Assembly: GCF_000021705.1 (NCBI RefSeq)
Contig: NC_012751.1
Span: 1,054,001-1,118,000 of the forward strand
Length of the DNA: 64,000 bases
Source: Candidatus Hamiltonella defensa 5AT (Acyrthosiphon pisum)
GTDB taxonomy: Bacteria > Pseudomonadota > Gammaproteobacteria > Enterobacterales > Enterobacteriaceae
Reading direction: 5' to 3'
Positions within the stretch are counted from its first letter, which is position 1. Every line of letters begins with the position of its first letter. Both the position numbers and the translations under genes were made by a program. The notes under the pieces are model-generated. The model was not told the origin of the DNA and searched no databases. It saw only the letters and a program-made list of their open reading frames with translations. This document shows positions 8,468 through 17,588 of this stretch, piece after piece.

Positions 8468-8870
8468 ATGTATCTCATCATCAACTGGGAAGAGTTTTTA
8501 CAACACCACTGGCAGAAACAGCCTGTCTTTTTAAAAAAAGCGATATCTGATTTTATCAATCCGGTTTCGCCTGAAGAGCTGGAAAAACTGGTCATAGAAA
8601 AAGCCCTCGAGAGCCAACTCATTCAAAGGCGTCACGGAAAATGTCAATTAGTGCATCAATCTTTTAATGGGTATGCCTCATTAGGTCAACGAAACTGGTC
8701 ACTACGGGTGGAAGCGATTCATCATTGGCACAGAGCCGCTGAAGAATTCCTGTCTCTTTTTCGTGTTTTCCCCGATTGGGTCAAAGAAGCGCTGACAGTG
8801 TTTTTTTCAGTCCCCGGTGGTGGGATTTCCCCTCAAGACTAAACCGTCTGACGTGTTGGTGATACAAGGC
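8468..8870 (+). pseudogene. roxA: RoxA (YcfD), copy 2, N-terminal fragment
   Basis: From its ATG the frame matches the N-terminus of E. coli YcfD well: NWEEFLQHHWQKQPVFLKKA and FINPVSPEELEKL, followed by NWSLRVEAIHHWHRA and FSVPGGGI. The frame then shifts within GGGISPQD (stop TAA at 8840-8842), with PSDVLVIQGG readable in the next frame before similarity ends abruptly against the opposite-strand repA. Copies 1 and 2 overlap by about 75 residues, so they are two independent paralogous pieces rather than one gene simply cut in two. Confidence 0.8.
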
Positions 8871-9593
8871 GGTGCTGCCCGTTTTTAAATGCAGTTTTTC
8901 AAGGGCTATCGTAAACTCTCCCTGATGACCACAATGCTTACGCGCTATTTCATAAAGTCGCCTGTCTATTGCTTTTCTGATACGGAAATAGTCGGGACTG
9001 ATTTTCAGCATTTTCTTTTTATGCAATGCCTGATAAAGCGAATCAGGTAACGTTATCTCAATCATACCAATATCAAGATTACCTTTCTTTTCATCAAGAA
9101 TTCGCCAACTATCAATAAGACCAAAGCCAATACTTTCCTGCTTTTCTTCTGAATAAAAAACATTGGTCTTAATTGTTGTTCCCTTTAACCTATCTAAAGC
9201 CCTTTCTAATTCTTGATAAGTTCTACCACTAATTGTTCTATTCGTGGTTACAAAAAAATCATAAGGCGTAAAACAAATTGTTCTACTTATTTCTTGATGA
9301 TTATTAATCGCTTCCTGTAGTTTTGATATACTATAAATCCAGACATCTTTATCAAAAACAGTGGCTAATCCATCAGCCGTAGCCTTAACAATAACGGTTA
9401 CATTCCCATTTTTGTATTTTCTAACCTTGGTATCTCCGCCTTTCAAGGCAAAAAAAGGGGGTTCCATGCTTGCCATCTCATCCCTGAAACTCGAAAGCTC
9501 GACCTCATCAGCAATAAAAAATTCTAACTCATGTTTACGGGGACGTAACGTTCTCAATTTGCTTACTCTCTGATTAATTGTATGATCTGCCAT
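8781..9593 (-). CDS. repA: Plasmid replication initiator RepA-like, C-terminus replaced
   Basis: This 270-residue protein resembles the RPA-type plasmid initiators: FALKGGDTKVRKYKNGNVTV, then VFDKDVWIYSISKLQEAINN, an RTYQELERALDRLKGTTI block and RIRKAIDRRLYEIARKHCGH. Two iterons lie just upstream at 9670-9707. The last ~35 residues (after KTGSTALYHQ) are encoded by the antisense strand of the roxA fragment, so the true C-terminal DNA-binding end is lost by recombination. It marks former plasmid DNA now in a chromosome-like context and is probably inactive. Confidence 0.75.
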   Translation of the reverse strand: MADHTINQRVSKLRTLRPRKHELEFFIADEVELSSFRDEMASMEPPFFALKGGDTKVRKYKNGNVTVIVKATADGLATVFDKDVWIYSISKLQEAINNHQEISRTICFTPYDFFVTTNRTISGRTYQELERALDRLKGTTIKTNVFYSEEKQESIGFGLIDSWRILDEKKGNLDIGMIEITLPDSLYQALHKKKMLKISPDYFRIRKAIDRRLYEIARKHCGHQGEFTIALEKLHLKTGSTALYHQHVRRFSLEGKSHHRGLKKTLSALL

Positions 9594-9669
9594 AGCCTCA
9601 ATCCTATCTAGTGTCTAGGGTTGTTGGTCAGAGCTGGTCAGGTGTTAGCAGCACTTGATTGGCTCGTTT

Positions 9670-9707
9670 CTGTGATTTAAAAACCTAAATACTGTGATTT
9701 AAAAACC
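9670..9707. repeat. Two iterons upstream of repA
   Basis: CTGTGATTTAAAAACC occurs at 9670-9685 and again at 9692-9707, a 22-base period, immediately upstream of the repA start (9593). This spacing of two helical turns is typical of Rep-binding iterons. The adjacent Tn3-like end at 9741 may have removed further copies. Confidence 0.55.
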
Positions 9708-9773
9708 AACATTTCGTAAAAATTATTATATTTCATATACGAGGTCTGAGGCTCAGTGGAACGAAAACTCACG

Positions 9774-10820
9774 TTAAGCAATTTTTTCTTCCTCTGACGT
9801 TGCTTTTAATGGCCTCAGATGCCCTCTGGTCACCCGTTCTGCCAGCGTGAAGGAATAATGGCCGCGCATATTTGATATGTCCGTGGCAAAGCGCGGTGAG
9901 AGGAGTGCGATATCTTCATCATTCAGGGTTTCACCGTGTGCCCTGAGATGATCCAGTGCAGCCTGAATATAAATAGTGTTCCATAATACGACGGCGTTAG
10001 TAACAAGCCCCAGTGCTCCCAGTTGATCTTCCTGACCGTCGGTATATCGCTTTCTTATCTCACCTTTCTGTCCGTGGCAGATAGCTCTGGCAACGGCATG
10101 GCGGCTTTCTCCCCGGTTAAGTTGGGTCAGAATGCGCCTGCGGTAATCTTCATCATCAATATAATTAAGCAGATACAACGTTTTGTTAATGCGTCCCACT
10201 TCAATGATTGCCTGAGTCAGTCCGGAGGGGCGTTCACTTTTCAGTAATGAACGGACCAGCACGGAAGCCTGTAATTTGCCCAGCTTCAGGGAGCCTGCAG
10301 CCCGCATCATTTCGTCCCACTGAAGGACTATTTTTCGGGGATCTGATTGCCCTCTGGCAATATCATTCAGCACAGCATAATCGGCGTCATTGTCCAGGCG
10401 CCAGAAAACCGAAGCACCGGCATCAGCCAGACACGGGGAAAACGGGTATCGGAGCAGCCAGAAAAGGCCAAAGACAAGATCGCTGGCCCCAGCGCGGGGT
10501 ATCGGTCATAATTTCGCTGGGATTCAGCCCTGTCTCCTGTTCCAGAAGGCCTTCCAGCACAAAGATAGAGTCCCTCATTGTCCCTGGTATAACGATGCCA
10601 TGAAAACCGGAATACTGATCGGACATAAATTTGTACCAGGTGATCCCTCTGTTATGGCTAAAGTATTTACGGTTGGGGTCCGGCATTGATTGTTCTGACC
10701 GGCGTAACAAAGCGCATTCCGTCTGCAGACGCCACTTCACCGCCACCACAGACCCGGGCCAGTGGCAGTGTTGCCTGAAAATCAACCAGTCTGGCATTCG
10801 CACTGGTGATAGTTTCAGCC
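9774..10820 (-). pseudogene. tnpA: Tn3-family transposase TnpA, C-terminal part, frameshifted
   Basis: Two frames give one TnpA segment. The first (upstream in the gene) reads NRKYFSHNRGITWYKFMSDQ, then GIVIPGTMRDSIFVLEGLLE. After a frameshift near 10495 it continues into KIVLQWDEMMRAAGSLKLG, a VLWNTIYIQAALDHLRAHG motif and the final YSFTLAERVTRGHLRPLKA. The N-terminal half is absent, so no active transposase is made. The last codons run into the 38-base terminal repeat as in Tn3. Confidence 0.8.
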
Positions 10821-10894
10821 CGCAGGTAGTTTGCTTTTATCCAGTTCAGCCTGTGTCCGGTCAGAGCTGGAACATTTGACCTTATTAGGGGTTC

Positions 10895-11040
10895 CAGGCC
10901 GATATTGCACGCCTCTCACCGCTTTGCCACGGACATATCAATATGCTCGGCCATTATTCCTTCACGCTGGCAGAACGGGTGATCAGAGGGCATCTGAGGC
11001 CATTAAAAGCAACGTCAGAGGAAGAAAAAATTGCTTAACG
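10895..11040 (+). pseudogene. Inverted partial copy of the tnpA 3' end
   Basis: The plus strand encodes LGHYSFTLAERVIRGHLRPL followed by KATSEEEKIA and a stop, repeating the last ~45 residues of the minus-strand TnpA. The element is therefore bounded by the same transposon end at both sides, facing each other, consistent with an inversion or fold-back event. Confidence 0.7.
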
Positions 11041-11062
11041 TGAGTTTTCGTTCCACTGAGCC

Positions 11063-11458
11063 TCAGACCCCAAGAAGTAGATCGCGCTCAAATTCAGCAA
11101 CCGCTGAAATCACCTGCATCGTCATTTTTCCAGCGAGGCTCGTTAAATCAACGCCTCCCAACGCCAGGCAATGTACCCGAATGTCTGATGCGGCTAGTTG
11201 CTCCACCGTTTTCCTGATATCCATCGCGTTACGTCCAAGACGATCCAGTTTTGTGACAATCAGTACATCGCCATTTTCCATGCGATCAAGCAACCGGGTG
11301 AAACCGGGTCGTTCACTGGCAGTAACTGAGCCGCTGATATGTTCTTTTATCAGTCTCTGAGGTCTGACGTTAAAACCAGCGACTTCGATTTCCCGGCGCT
11401 GATTTTCGGTGGTTTGTTCCAGAGTGGAGACCCGGCAGTAGGCAAAAACTCGTGACAT
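11063..11458 (-). pseudogene. Serine recombinase (resolvase), N-terminal part, cut by the Tn3-like end
   Basis: From the ATG at 11458 the product reads [20 protein letters not shown] with the nucleophilic Ser in CRVST, then [19 protein letters not shown] and [12 protein letters not shown], where the Tn3-like terminal repeat begins. The open frame extends 10 codons further upstream, to 11488, but the internal ATG fits the family start. The DNA-binding C-terminus is gone. It is not the same gene as the remnant at 7977 (EFERDLL versus EFERTML). Confidence 0.75.
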
Positions 11459-11509
11459 AATGAAATCTTCTGTACGAAAAAGACCCATATTAAGTTAAAA
11501 TCCAAAATT

Positions 11510-11640
11510 TATGGACTCAATAAATGGCCAAAACCCACGGAATTGGGTAGCAAGACGCCATTCCAGTCTATGCAGGAATGGTACAAACTCAAACCTGAAC
11601 TCTTCAAAAGCACACCATACTACCTTACGGGATGTGACAT
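11510..11640 (+). mobile_element. C-terminal transposase scrap
   Basis: The plus strand reads KWPKPTELGSKTPFQSMQEW and YKLKPELFKSTPYYLTGCD. A second, shorter copy (ALSNKTPWQSMQEC, then YKLKP) is at about 42335-42405. The pattern resembles the C-terminus of an integrase-core transposase, but I cannot name the family with confidence. Confidence 0.4.
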
Positions 11641-12338
11641 TTTTACTATGTCACTAAAAAGCATTTTGGAGAGAGGGAGGAATATATTTATTATAAATTT
11701 ACATAAAAAATTATATTTATAAACTTTATTTTACGTTTATTTGAATTGGAATTTGTAAAATATTTTGAATTAAAAAATCTTAAAATTTAAAAATAAATTC
11801 AATAAAATAAAATAAATTATTTTAAATTAAATTTAATAGACACAAATTAAATTTAAAAATCTGGGCTATTTCACTAAGGCCTGTTAGCTATAACAAAAAA
11901 ATTTTTATTTAAAATAAACTATCAATTATTAAATTTTTTAAATTAAATAACTTTATACATAAATAAAAAATTAATACAAAGACTAATGATTGGACGTGAA
12001 AAATCGCTTCTTCACTTACAAATAGCAAAGAATATAAGTAAATTTTTTAAAAAATTTATAGAACAAAAGGTTACTAATAAAGATCTTTTATTAAAATAAC
12101 AATCAAAACAAATCTCTTTTTCAAAACCAAACATGTAATACATTGAATTGAATTTAAATATACAAAAAGTAGTATTTAGTAAAAATAAAATTTAAATTAA
12201 TCAAAAATCGATTTAAATAGAATTTAAAATTAATAAAAAATTAAATTTTTATCAATCAAATAGTGCCGTCTATTTTAACAGAATCACAAGAAATTTTGAA
12301 TATATTATATTATATTATATTAAATAAAGGGAAATTAA
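11641..12338. other. Extremely AT-rich spacer before the ExoY-like gene
   Basis: There is no gene here. The sequence is almost pure A/T with short runs and, at 12300-12322, an atatt-type tandem repeat. A ribosome site AAAGGGAAA lies just before the ExoY-like ATG. Such tracts are typical targets of xenogeneic silencers such as H-NS. Confidence 0.6.
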
Positions 12339-13652
12339 ATGGGAATTAAAAATTTTCTAAATCCTTCTACATATATAAAAAAAAACTCAACTTCAAATTT
12401 GAAGTTTTTTCAAACAATCAAAAAATGTCATAAGCAAAGTAATATTCAAAATTTGAGACGTGCGATAAATATCAATACTAATTCGTTATCAAAAAATGAA
12501 AAAAGTATAGGTGCTGATAACAATTTGTATTTTAAAAAGCTTAAAAAGCTCTGTGAGAAAAAAGGCGTAGGCGTTTTACCAGAGCATCTCATTAAATTGC
12601 AAACTTTAGCTCAACAGAAAAATTGTATTATTGGCATTCGCCCTGTTGATCTGATGGCAACAGATCTGATAAGAGATGGTTATCCGACTAAGGGATTTAA
12701 GATCAAAGGCAAAAGTGCGAATTGGGGCCCCCAAACAGCTTTTATCTGTGTCAATCAAGAATTAAGTAAGCTGGCAGATCAGCCAGAGAAAGTGAGTAAA
12801 TTTAATAAGGAGGTACAAAATTGTCTGTCTGGAGGATATGCCCAGAAAGTACAGTTAAAGATAACAAAAAATCGGCTTGAGTTGCTTAAACAAAAAAATA
12901 TTGTCTTCGATATAAAATATGAATCTAATGGCTTAGTTAAATTAAAGGCCAAAACTTCGAATAATAAGGTGCATAAATTTGTTCTGGATCCTTCTGATAA
13001 AGAGCCCGGAGTATATGAGGTCAAGTATAAAGGCAAACCGATTGAAGTACTCGCTCCAATAGGAGACAATAAAAAACCACTGACAGCTGATTATGATCTT
13101 TTTATGATTGCTCCTTCAGTAACGGATTTTGGTTTTCAGGATATTTTACCGGTTAAAGACGTCTCACATAGTATTTTTAGAAAAAGAGTCAAGCAATACA
13201 TCAAAGACCTTTCAGAGCCTCTTAAAGAGCTGTATTCAGATCCTGATACATTTTATGCACCCGAAGACGAAGAGATTGGTAATGCCTCCTTACGTATCCG
13301 TGACATGATCAGTGATATTAATCAGCACCTGGTTGGTAACGGTGAAAAGGTTGTTCACCATAACAGCGACACAGGTAGCCCTGCGACTGATATGAAAGCA
13401 AACTTCCCTGCTGCTTTTGTTCTGCCTGAGACTCTAGGAAAGTTTGATAAAATCTGCGTAATAAAAGACGTTGATGAATTAAAAAATCTCGTACAGCACG
13501 CAAAAGATGCAGGATATTATGTGCCGTCAAACCCACTTTGGGAAAAAGATATTACAAGCATCCGTTCTTCATCTTTTAAAGCTGCAAAAAAGGTCTTAAT
13601 AGGTCATTGCGCGAAGATAATTAAACCCAAATTAGGGTTGAAAGCAGATTGA
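12339..13652 (+). CDS. exoY: ExoY-like nucleotidyl cyclase effector
   Basis: This 437-residue protein matches the class II nucleotidyl cyclase toxins (Pseudomonas ExoY, anthrax edema factor, Bordetella CyaA). Visible motifs in order: GIRPVDLMATDLIRDGYPTK (residues ~97-116), the nucleotide-binding Lys block KGKSANWGPQTAFICVNQEL, the two metal-binding Asp in LTADYDLFMIAPS, and VVHHNSDTGSP followed by MKANFPAAFVLP, corresponding to ExoY HHSDDAGNP and NFPATFYLP. Length and motif order fit ExoY, with an extra ~75-residue polar N-terminus that may be the secretion signal. ExoY enters host cells through a type III system and is activated by host F-actin; by homology this would make cyclic nucleotides in insect cells. 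No chaperone gene is adjacent. The frame is intact. Confidence 0.88.
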   Translation: MGIKNFLNPSTYIKKNSTSNLKFFQTIKKCHKQSNIQNLRRAININTNSLSKNEKSIGADNNLYFKKLKKLCEKKGVGVLPEHLIKLQTLAQQKNCIIGIRPVDLMATDLIRDGYPTKGFKIKGKSANWGPQTAFICVNQELSKLADQPEKVSKFNKEVQNCLSGGYAQKVQLKITKNRLELLKQKNIVFDIKYESNGLVKLKAKTSNNKVHKFVLDPSDKEPGVYEVKYKGKPIEVLAPIGDNKKPLTADYDLFMIAPSVTDFGFQDILPVKDVSHSIFRKRVKQYIKDLSEPLKELYSDPDTFYAPEDEEIGNASLRIRDMISDINQHLVGNGEKVVHHNSDTGSPATDMKANFPAAFVLPETLGKFDKICVIKDVDELKNLVQHAKDAGYYVPSNPLWEKDITSIRSSSFKAAKKVLIGHCAKIIKPKLGLKAD

Positions 13653-13919
13653 CTACTTTAAGCATTTTTCATCAGTTAAATACGGCCACTCTGTCAACCT
13701 GAACACTTTTTTTACGCCGGGTTTGTCTCGTTACTTGAATGTTAGAACCAATCTCACATCCAAACAGGAACGCAGGGCCAAAAAACTGACGGGCGTCTAT
13801 TCATCACATAACGAAAAAAGATTCATCTCTTCTCAATGACTCCCAGTTAATATTTTCAGATCATCTGAAAAAAACAGGATCTAAAAAAGCGAAATCCTTC
13901 AGTCAAAAATCTGATTAAT
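13653..13919. other. Spacer with a palindrome
   Basis: There is no gene. A perfect palindrome TTTTCAGAT-C-ATCTGAAAA at 13853-13871 could be a weak bidirectional terminator between the cyclase gene and the converging par genes. Confidence 0.3.
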
Positions 13920-14180
13920 TTAATAAAAACATTTATTCAGCGCCTCTGTAATGATGGCGCTGACATTCTTTGGTTCAATTCCTAAACGTTTGTTAAATAA
14001 GGCTTTATCTTCAATTTCTCGCAATAGACTCTGAGGAAGTGATATGGTAGTTCTCGCCATCTCATTTTCAGATCCCTGTCCTTTTTTTTCTTCTCCATAA
14101 GGTCTATCTGCAAGCCTATTAGCTAATAAATCCGCCTCTTCTCAGGTGACTTCATTACGTTGTTTAGGTTTTTTCAGCAT
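13920..14180 (-). pseudogene. Ribbon-helix-helix partition-type protein with nonsense codon
   Basis: The 87-codon frame starts at ATG 14180, overlapping the end of the ParA remnant. Codon 13 is TGA, where TGG (Trp) would fit the surrounding TxEEADLLANRLADRPY. The rest contains MARTTISLPQSLLREIEDKA, a ribbon-helix-helix strand and helix, and ends ALNKCFY. Small RHH proteins (ParG/StbB type) commonly follow parA. Restart at the internal Met (MARTTI) could still give a short product. Confidence 0.55.
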
Positions 14181-14679
14181 GATTTAAAAACCTCCTCAAG
14201 CAAACTCAATACTTCATATTTGGCATTCTCGTTAGAAGACTCTAATACAGATTTTCCTTCTTTCATTACATCCCTATAAACTTTACGATAATGTGCCACA
14301 GAATTTAGAGGAACAAGCTCTTTGAATTTTTTTACAAAATCAAGAAATTCAGCCCGTTCTTTTTCACGTAAAACAGGATTATTGGTCGCCATGCTTTGAT
14401 AACAATAGGCTTTAATTTCTGGGTTTAAATCACGAATACTTTGCAATTGTTGCTGTAATTCTATTAATGTATCTAAATCAAGTTGGGAACATTGATGAGG
14501 CGCAATGATTTGATGAGCCACTGTACTCCCCGTGATAAGCTCTCGACTATTTCTTCCTCCAGCAACATCGACGATGACATGCAAATCTCTTCTCCACGCA
14601 ATGCTAATCCAACGGCGATATTTATTGCAGTTGTTTTTTTAGCGGCGCTACCTTTATTACAACCTAAAATAGTTATCAA
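14174..14679 (-). pseudogene. parA: ParA-type partition ATPase, frameshifted and internally deleted
   Basis: The N-terminal frame (start 14679) reads MITILGCNKGSAAKKTTAIN, a damaged deviant Walker A (KGGxGKTT expected). After a frameshift near 14580 the second frame gives VIVDVAGGRNSRELITGSTV and continues to EEVFKSC. The total is about 165 residues, short for a ParA, so an internal piece is missing. Its start is next to the large inverted repeat at 14691-14723. It is plasmid-derived. Confidence 0.7.
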
Positions 14680-14690
14680 TCTAAATCCTT

Positions 14691-14723
14691 ATACTTAATA
14701 CTTATTAATTAAGTATTAAGTAT
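14691..14723. promoter_or_regulatory. Perfect 14-base inverted repeat upstream of parA
   Basis: ATACTTAATACTTA (14691-14704), spacer ttaat, then TAAGTATTAAGTAT (14710-14723) is a perfect dyad, followed by a further half copy (taagtat, 14734-14740). Twelve bases before the parA start, it is well placed to be the operator or centromere-like site of the partition locus. Confidence 0.55.
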
Positions 14724-14994
14724 GAAATAATAAGTATGAACTAATACAATTTTAGAGTGAAAAAAATATCATTGCACAGACATTGCTAATAAAGAGGCAA
14801 GTCTATAGAGGCCGCGTCAGGTAGCGCCGGACGATTGCGTGGGTGGATGTCTATCTTCTATCGAAGCCACAAGATGAATGTTCCTAACGCGAGCTCACTT
14901 CAGGTATCACCGTCCAGAACTACGCCCACTTTCGATGAGTCTCTGGCCCAGGGGACGACGGTGCCCCTTCAGTGAGAGGAAAAGACGCCATGGC
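14724..14994. other. Spacer with no supported gene
   Basis: The second half (14800-14990) is noticeably less AT-rich than its surroundings but encodes nothing that I recognise. Confidence 0.4.
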
Positions 14995-15380
14995 CTATCT
15001 CAGTCTCTCAATATGATCGCCTGTTAATTGATACCCCGCCACCTGTAGGGTGTCTACTTTCAGATCACGGGCCATGTCAGGATTGTAATAATCTCTTATC
15101 GTCACACTGTCACCAGAAAAGGGACCATCAACCCCAATTTTTAAATCAGGACCCTCTTTTTGAAGCCATATCTTCTCTCGAGTGATCTCTTTTGAGTCCG
15201 TCAAATCCAGAATGTCATGGCCTCCCTCCTCAATCAGGGTATCGTGCCCGTCACCCAGAGCAAATCGGTAAACATCATCCCCCTGCCCCCCTCAGATCAT
15301 CGTTGCCCGTACCGCCTTGCAAGATATCTTCTCCCGCACCGCCTGACACGATATAATGACTGCCGAACAGTTTATCATTC
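14995..15380 (-). pseudogene. RTX toxin C-terminal remnant
   Basis: The minus strand carries RTX nonapeptide-type repeats (SGGAGEDILQGGTGNDDL), then after a one-base shift near 15293 GDDVYRFALGDGHDTLIEEG and LQKEGPDLKIGVDG, the layout of the region after the calcium-binding repeats. It ends at 14995. This is a piece of a further RTX gene, cut at its 5' side by IS4-like sequence. Confidence 0.65.
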
Positions 15381-15465
15381 CCCTCCTGCCTTATGTCGCA
15401 TAGTTATCTACAGATCATGTAGGGTTAAGAACCGCCATCGCGAAATGAGCAAGTTCTTCAGGGGT

Positions 15466-15966
15466 CTATTCTGCTAATAAAGTCAAGGTATTGAGTAAGA
15501 TGGATAGTCCTGCGAGCAGAGCTGGAGCGCTTTCTATTCGTCCTCGTTTTTGTTGTCGTCCGGATAATCGACAAATTAACTGACGGGCGGCTACATTGTC
15601 GTCGTCTTCAGAGCGTTGTCGTCTCCATACCAGTACACATGCCATACTGGCTATCAATAACCTGCGTAGCACAGCTCCAGCACTAAGCTGACGCCATTTT
15701 TCTACGTCATGTCCAGCCCCTTTGAGCAGCTTCAAAAAGGAGTCGATACTCCAGCGCCAGTAATACCAGCGAGCGACTTCTGCGCTGATGCTCTCGCGGC
15801 TTACGTTTGTGAGCAGCGTCCAGCGTCCGATAAAATTACCGTCAGTATCGGTAAGGCGAACCGCAACCAGTCTGAGCGTCAGAGCTACGCCTGGCTGTAC
15901 TTTCACTCGCCGGCCCGTGTTCTTGTCTTTCCGCTTCGGTTTTGAGGCGGGCATCAATCCCGCCAA
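15466..15966 (-). mobile_element. IS4-family transposase, C-terminal part
   Basis: The 166-residue frame reads RLTDTDGNFIGRWTLLTNVS, then the IS4-type ARWYYWRWSIDSFLKLLKGA with the third catalytic acidic region, and MACVLVWRRQ. The first two-thirds of the transposase, including the first two Asp, are missing upstream. It lies between an RTX remnant and an IS3-type element. Confidence 0.7.
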
Positions 15967-16163
15967 TAGGTAAGTTCAGATCATGCTACAACCTAATAGC
16001 AGATATCCATAAAGATGTGTAGATACCTATGCCTTGGGGTAGGCGATGAAGGGCAACACGATAGGCTTTCCAGGTAAGGGATGAGCCAGAACTGTTCTGG
16101 CTTAATGAATTCAGACAGTAAATTAATCCCGAAAGCGTTACTGAACAAAGGAAGTACAAGAAA

Positions 16164-16463
16164 ATGTCTCAGCCAACATTTAAACCAGAATTGAAACGCG
16201 AAGTAGCCCATCTGGTTATCGAACAAAATTACCCGTTTCGTCAAGGCAGTGAAGCCATGGGTGTGAGTATCAGCGCCCTCCGTGATGGGGTGAAGCGGGC
16301 AATGAGCGAAAAAAGAGGACAAACTATTTCCCAGGGTAAAACAATGACAGCAGACCAACAACGGATTCAAGAGCTGGAAGCCAGACTCCGCAAGGTTGAA
16401 CGGGAGAAAGATATCCTCAAAAAGGCTTCAGCTCTCTTAATGTCAGACTTTTACAATCGATAA
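16164..16463 (+). mobile_element. IS3-family OrfA
   Basis: The 99-residue product is a complete IS3-type OrfA: KPELKREVAHLVIEQNYPFR leading a helix-turn-helix, then the leucine-zipper stretch RIQELEARLRKVEREKDIL and KKASALLMSDF. It binds the element ends and is normally joined to OrfB by frameshifting. The partner OrfB immediately downstream is broken. Confidence 0.8.
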
Positions 16464-16469
16464 GCCTCA

Positions 16470-17160
16470 TTAATGACTGAAGTGAGGATTACCCTAAAAC
16501 AGAATGATGTGATGTCTTTGGCATCAATCGAAGTACTGACTATTATCAATGTCATCGGCAGAAAAAAGGCACCCCTGAACGTGAACGCCTGAAAATACGG
16601 CTGATGGAATGACACAGAAATAGCCGGGGCGCGGCAGGGTCCCGCACGTTATCGGCCGCGCTGAAGCAGGAAGGAGAGCATGATGCGTGAGGCAGGCATT
16701 GAAAGCAAGCCACGCCAGCCTCGTTATCAACCCAGTGGTAAAAAAGCCGTTTATGCTCCTGAACACTTGAATCGTGAGTTTACCGTCAAGGCACCCAATC
16801 AGGTGGGGTGTGGCGATGTTACTGACATTTGGTCCGGTACTTGCTGGCTTTATCTCTCGGTTGTACTCGACTTATATGCAAGAAAAATCCTGGGGGGGGC
16901 TTTTTCCACTTCTCCCCACAGTCAACTGACTCAACAGGCACTCATGTTAGCTTGCGAATCACGGGGAAGACCGAAAAATGTCCTCTTTCATTCAGACCAG
17001 GGGAGTCATTATAGTCGCTTATCGTATCGACCACATCTGTGGCAGTATCAGATAAAACAGCCGGGGAAACTGTTGGGATAATGCCCCCATGGCGCGTTTT
17101 TTTGGCTGTTTAAAGTCAGAATGGCGCCCAAAGTAGGGCTACAACACTGTTCAACAAGCA
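16470..17160 (+). pseudogene. IS3-family OrfB (integrase core), broken
   Basis: The early part contains stops. From 16680 it reads YQPSGKKAVYAPEHLNREF, then the catalytic core VGCGDVTDIWSGTCWLYLSV, VVLDLYARKILGGAF and VLFHSDQGSHYSRLSYR. After a further shift near 17065 the matching NAPMARFFGCLKSEWRPKVG is encoded, as in intact OrfB. The DDE residues can be found, but the frame is broken at several places. Confidence 0.75.
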
Positions 17161-17289
17161 CAAACTCATGTACTGCCTTGCCTCACTCATGATGACAATC
17201 GAGTCAGGCCGCACAGTGTGAATGATCACCAAACACCATTGATGAAAGCATTTAAACTTTCAGTGGTGTAAAACTTCTTGAGTTTTCTC

Positions 17290-17561
17290 CGAAATTATTT
17301 GACCAGAACACCGCTACGTTAATCACAACGCCATGCGAGCGGTCTCCAGAGAGAAAGAGGGCCACCCCTTCCGCGCCGGCATGCGCTGTGGAGGTGAAGC
17401 CATAAGGCTACAGGTATTCCATCCCTGCTTTGGTTTCCCCTGCCATCAAGGAGACATCCACTCGCTGGCAAGCCGCGGTGCTGTTGACACTTTGAGCGAC
17501 CACTCGAGACCACAGGCGGAATAATCCCCGCTGGAATGTTGATAGGGCGTTTTTCATTCAA
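17290..17561 (-). pseudogene. Mu gp45-like phage baseplate protein, frameshifted
   Basis: One frame gives the start and another gives RVDVSLMAGETKAGMEYLQP, then YGFTSTAHAGAEGVALFLS and GDRSHGV. The GAEGV and GDRSHGV segments are typical of Mu gp45-type baseplate assembly proteins. The piece is short and frameshifted and lies just downstream of a gp44-like gene, the Mu gene order. Confidence 0.55.
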
Positions 17562-17588
17562 AAAAATCCTCTTCTATTTTTTGTTCCT

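Larger units (their letters stand above)
9741..11071. mobile_element. Deleted Tn3-family element with two terminal repeats
   Basis: The right end 11034-11071 and the left end 9741-9778 are 38-base inverted repeats beginning GGGGTCTGAGGCTCAGTGG (left copy GAGG...), nearly identical to the Tn3 terminal repeat as I remember it. Between them are a minus-strand tnpA 3' portion and a plus-strand repeat of the tnpA end. The five bases flanking each side (tatac and aagaa) do not match, so there is no target duplication. The element lies inside a serine recombinase gene. Confidence 0.75.

Noticed and set aside
15993..16370. Minus-strand frame of 125 codons
   Set aside because: It overlaps the complete IS3-type OrfA on the plus strand and has no family resemblance.
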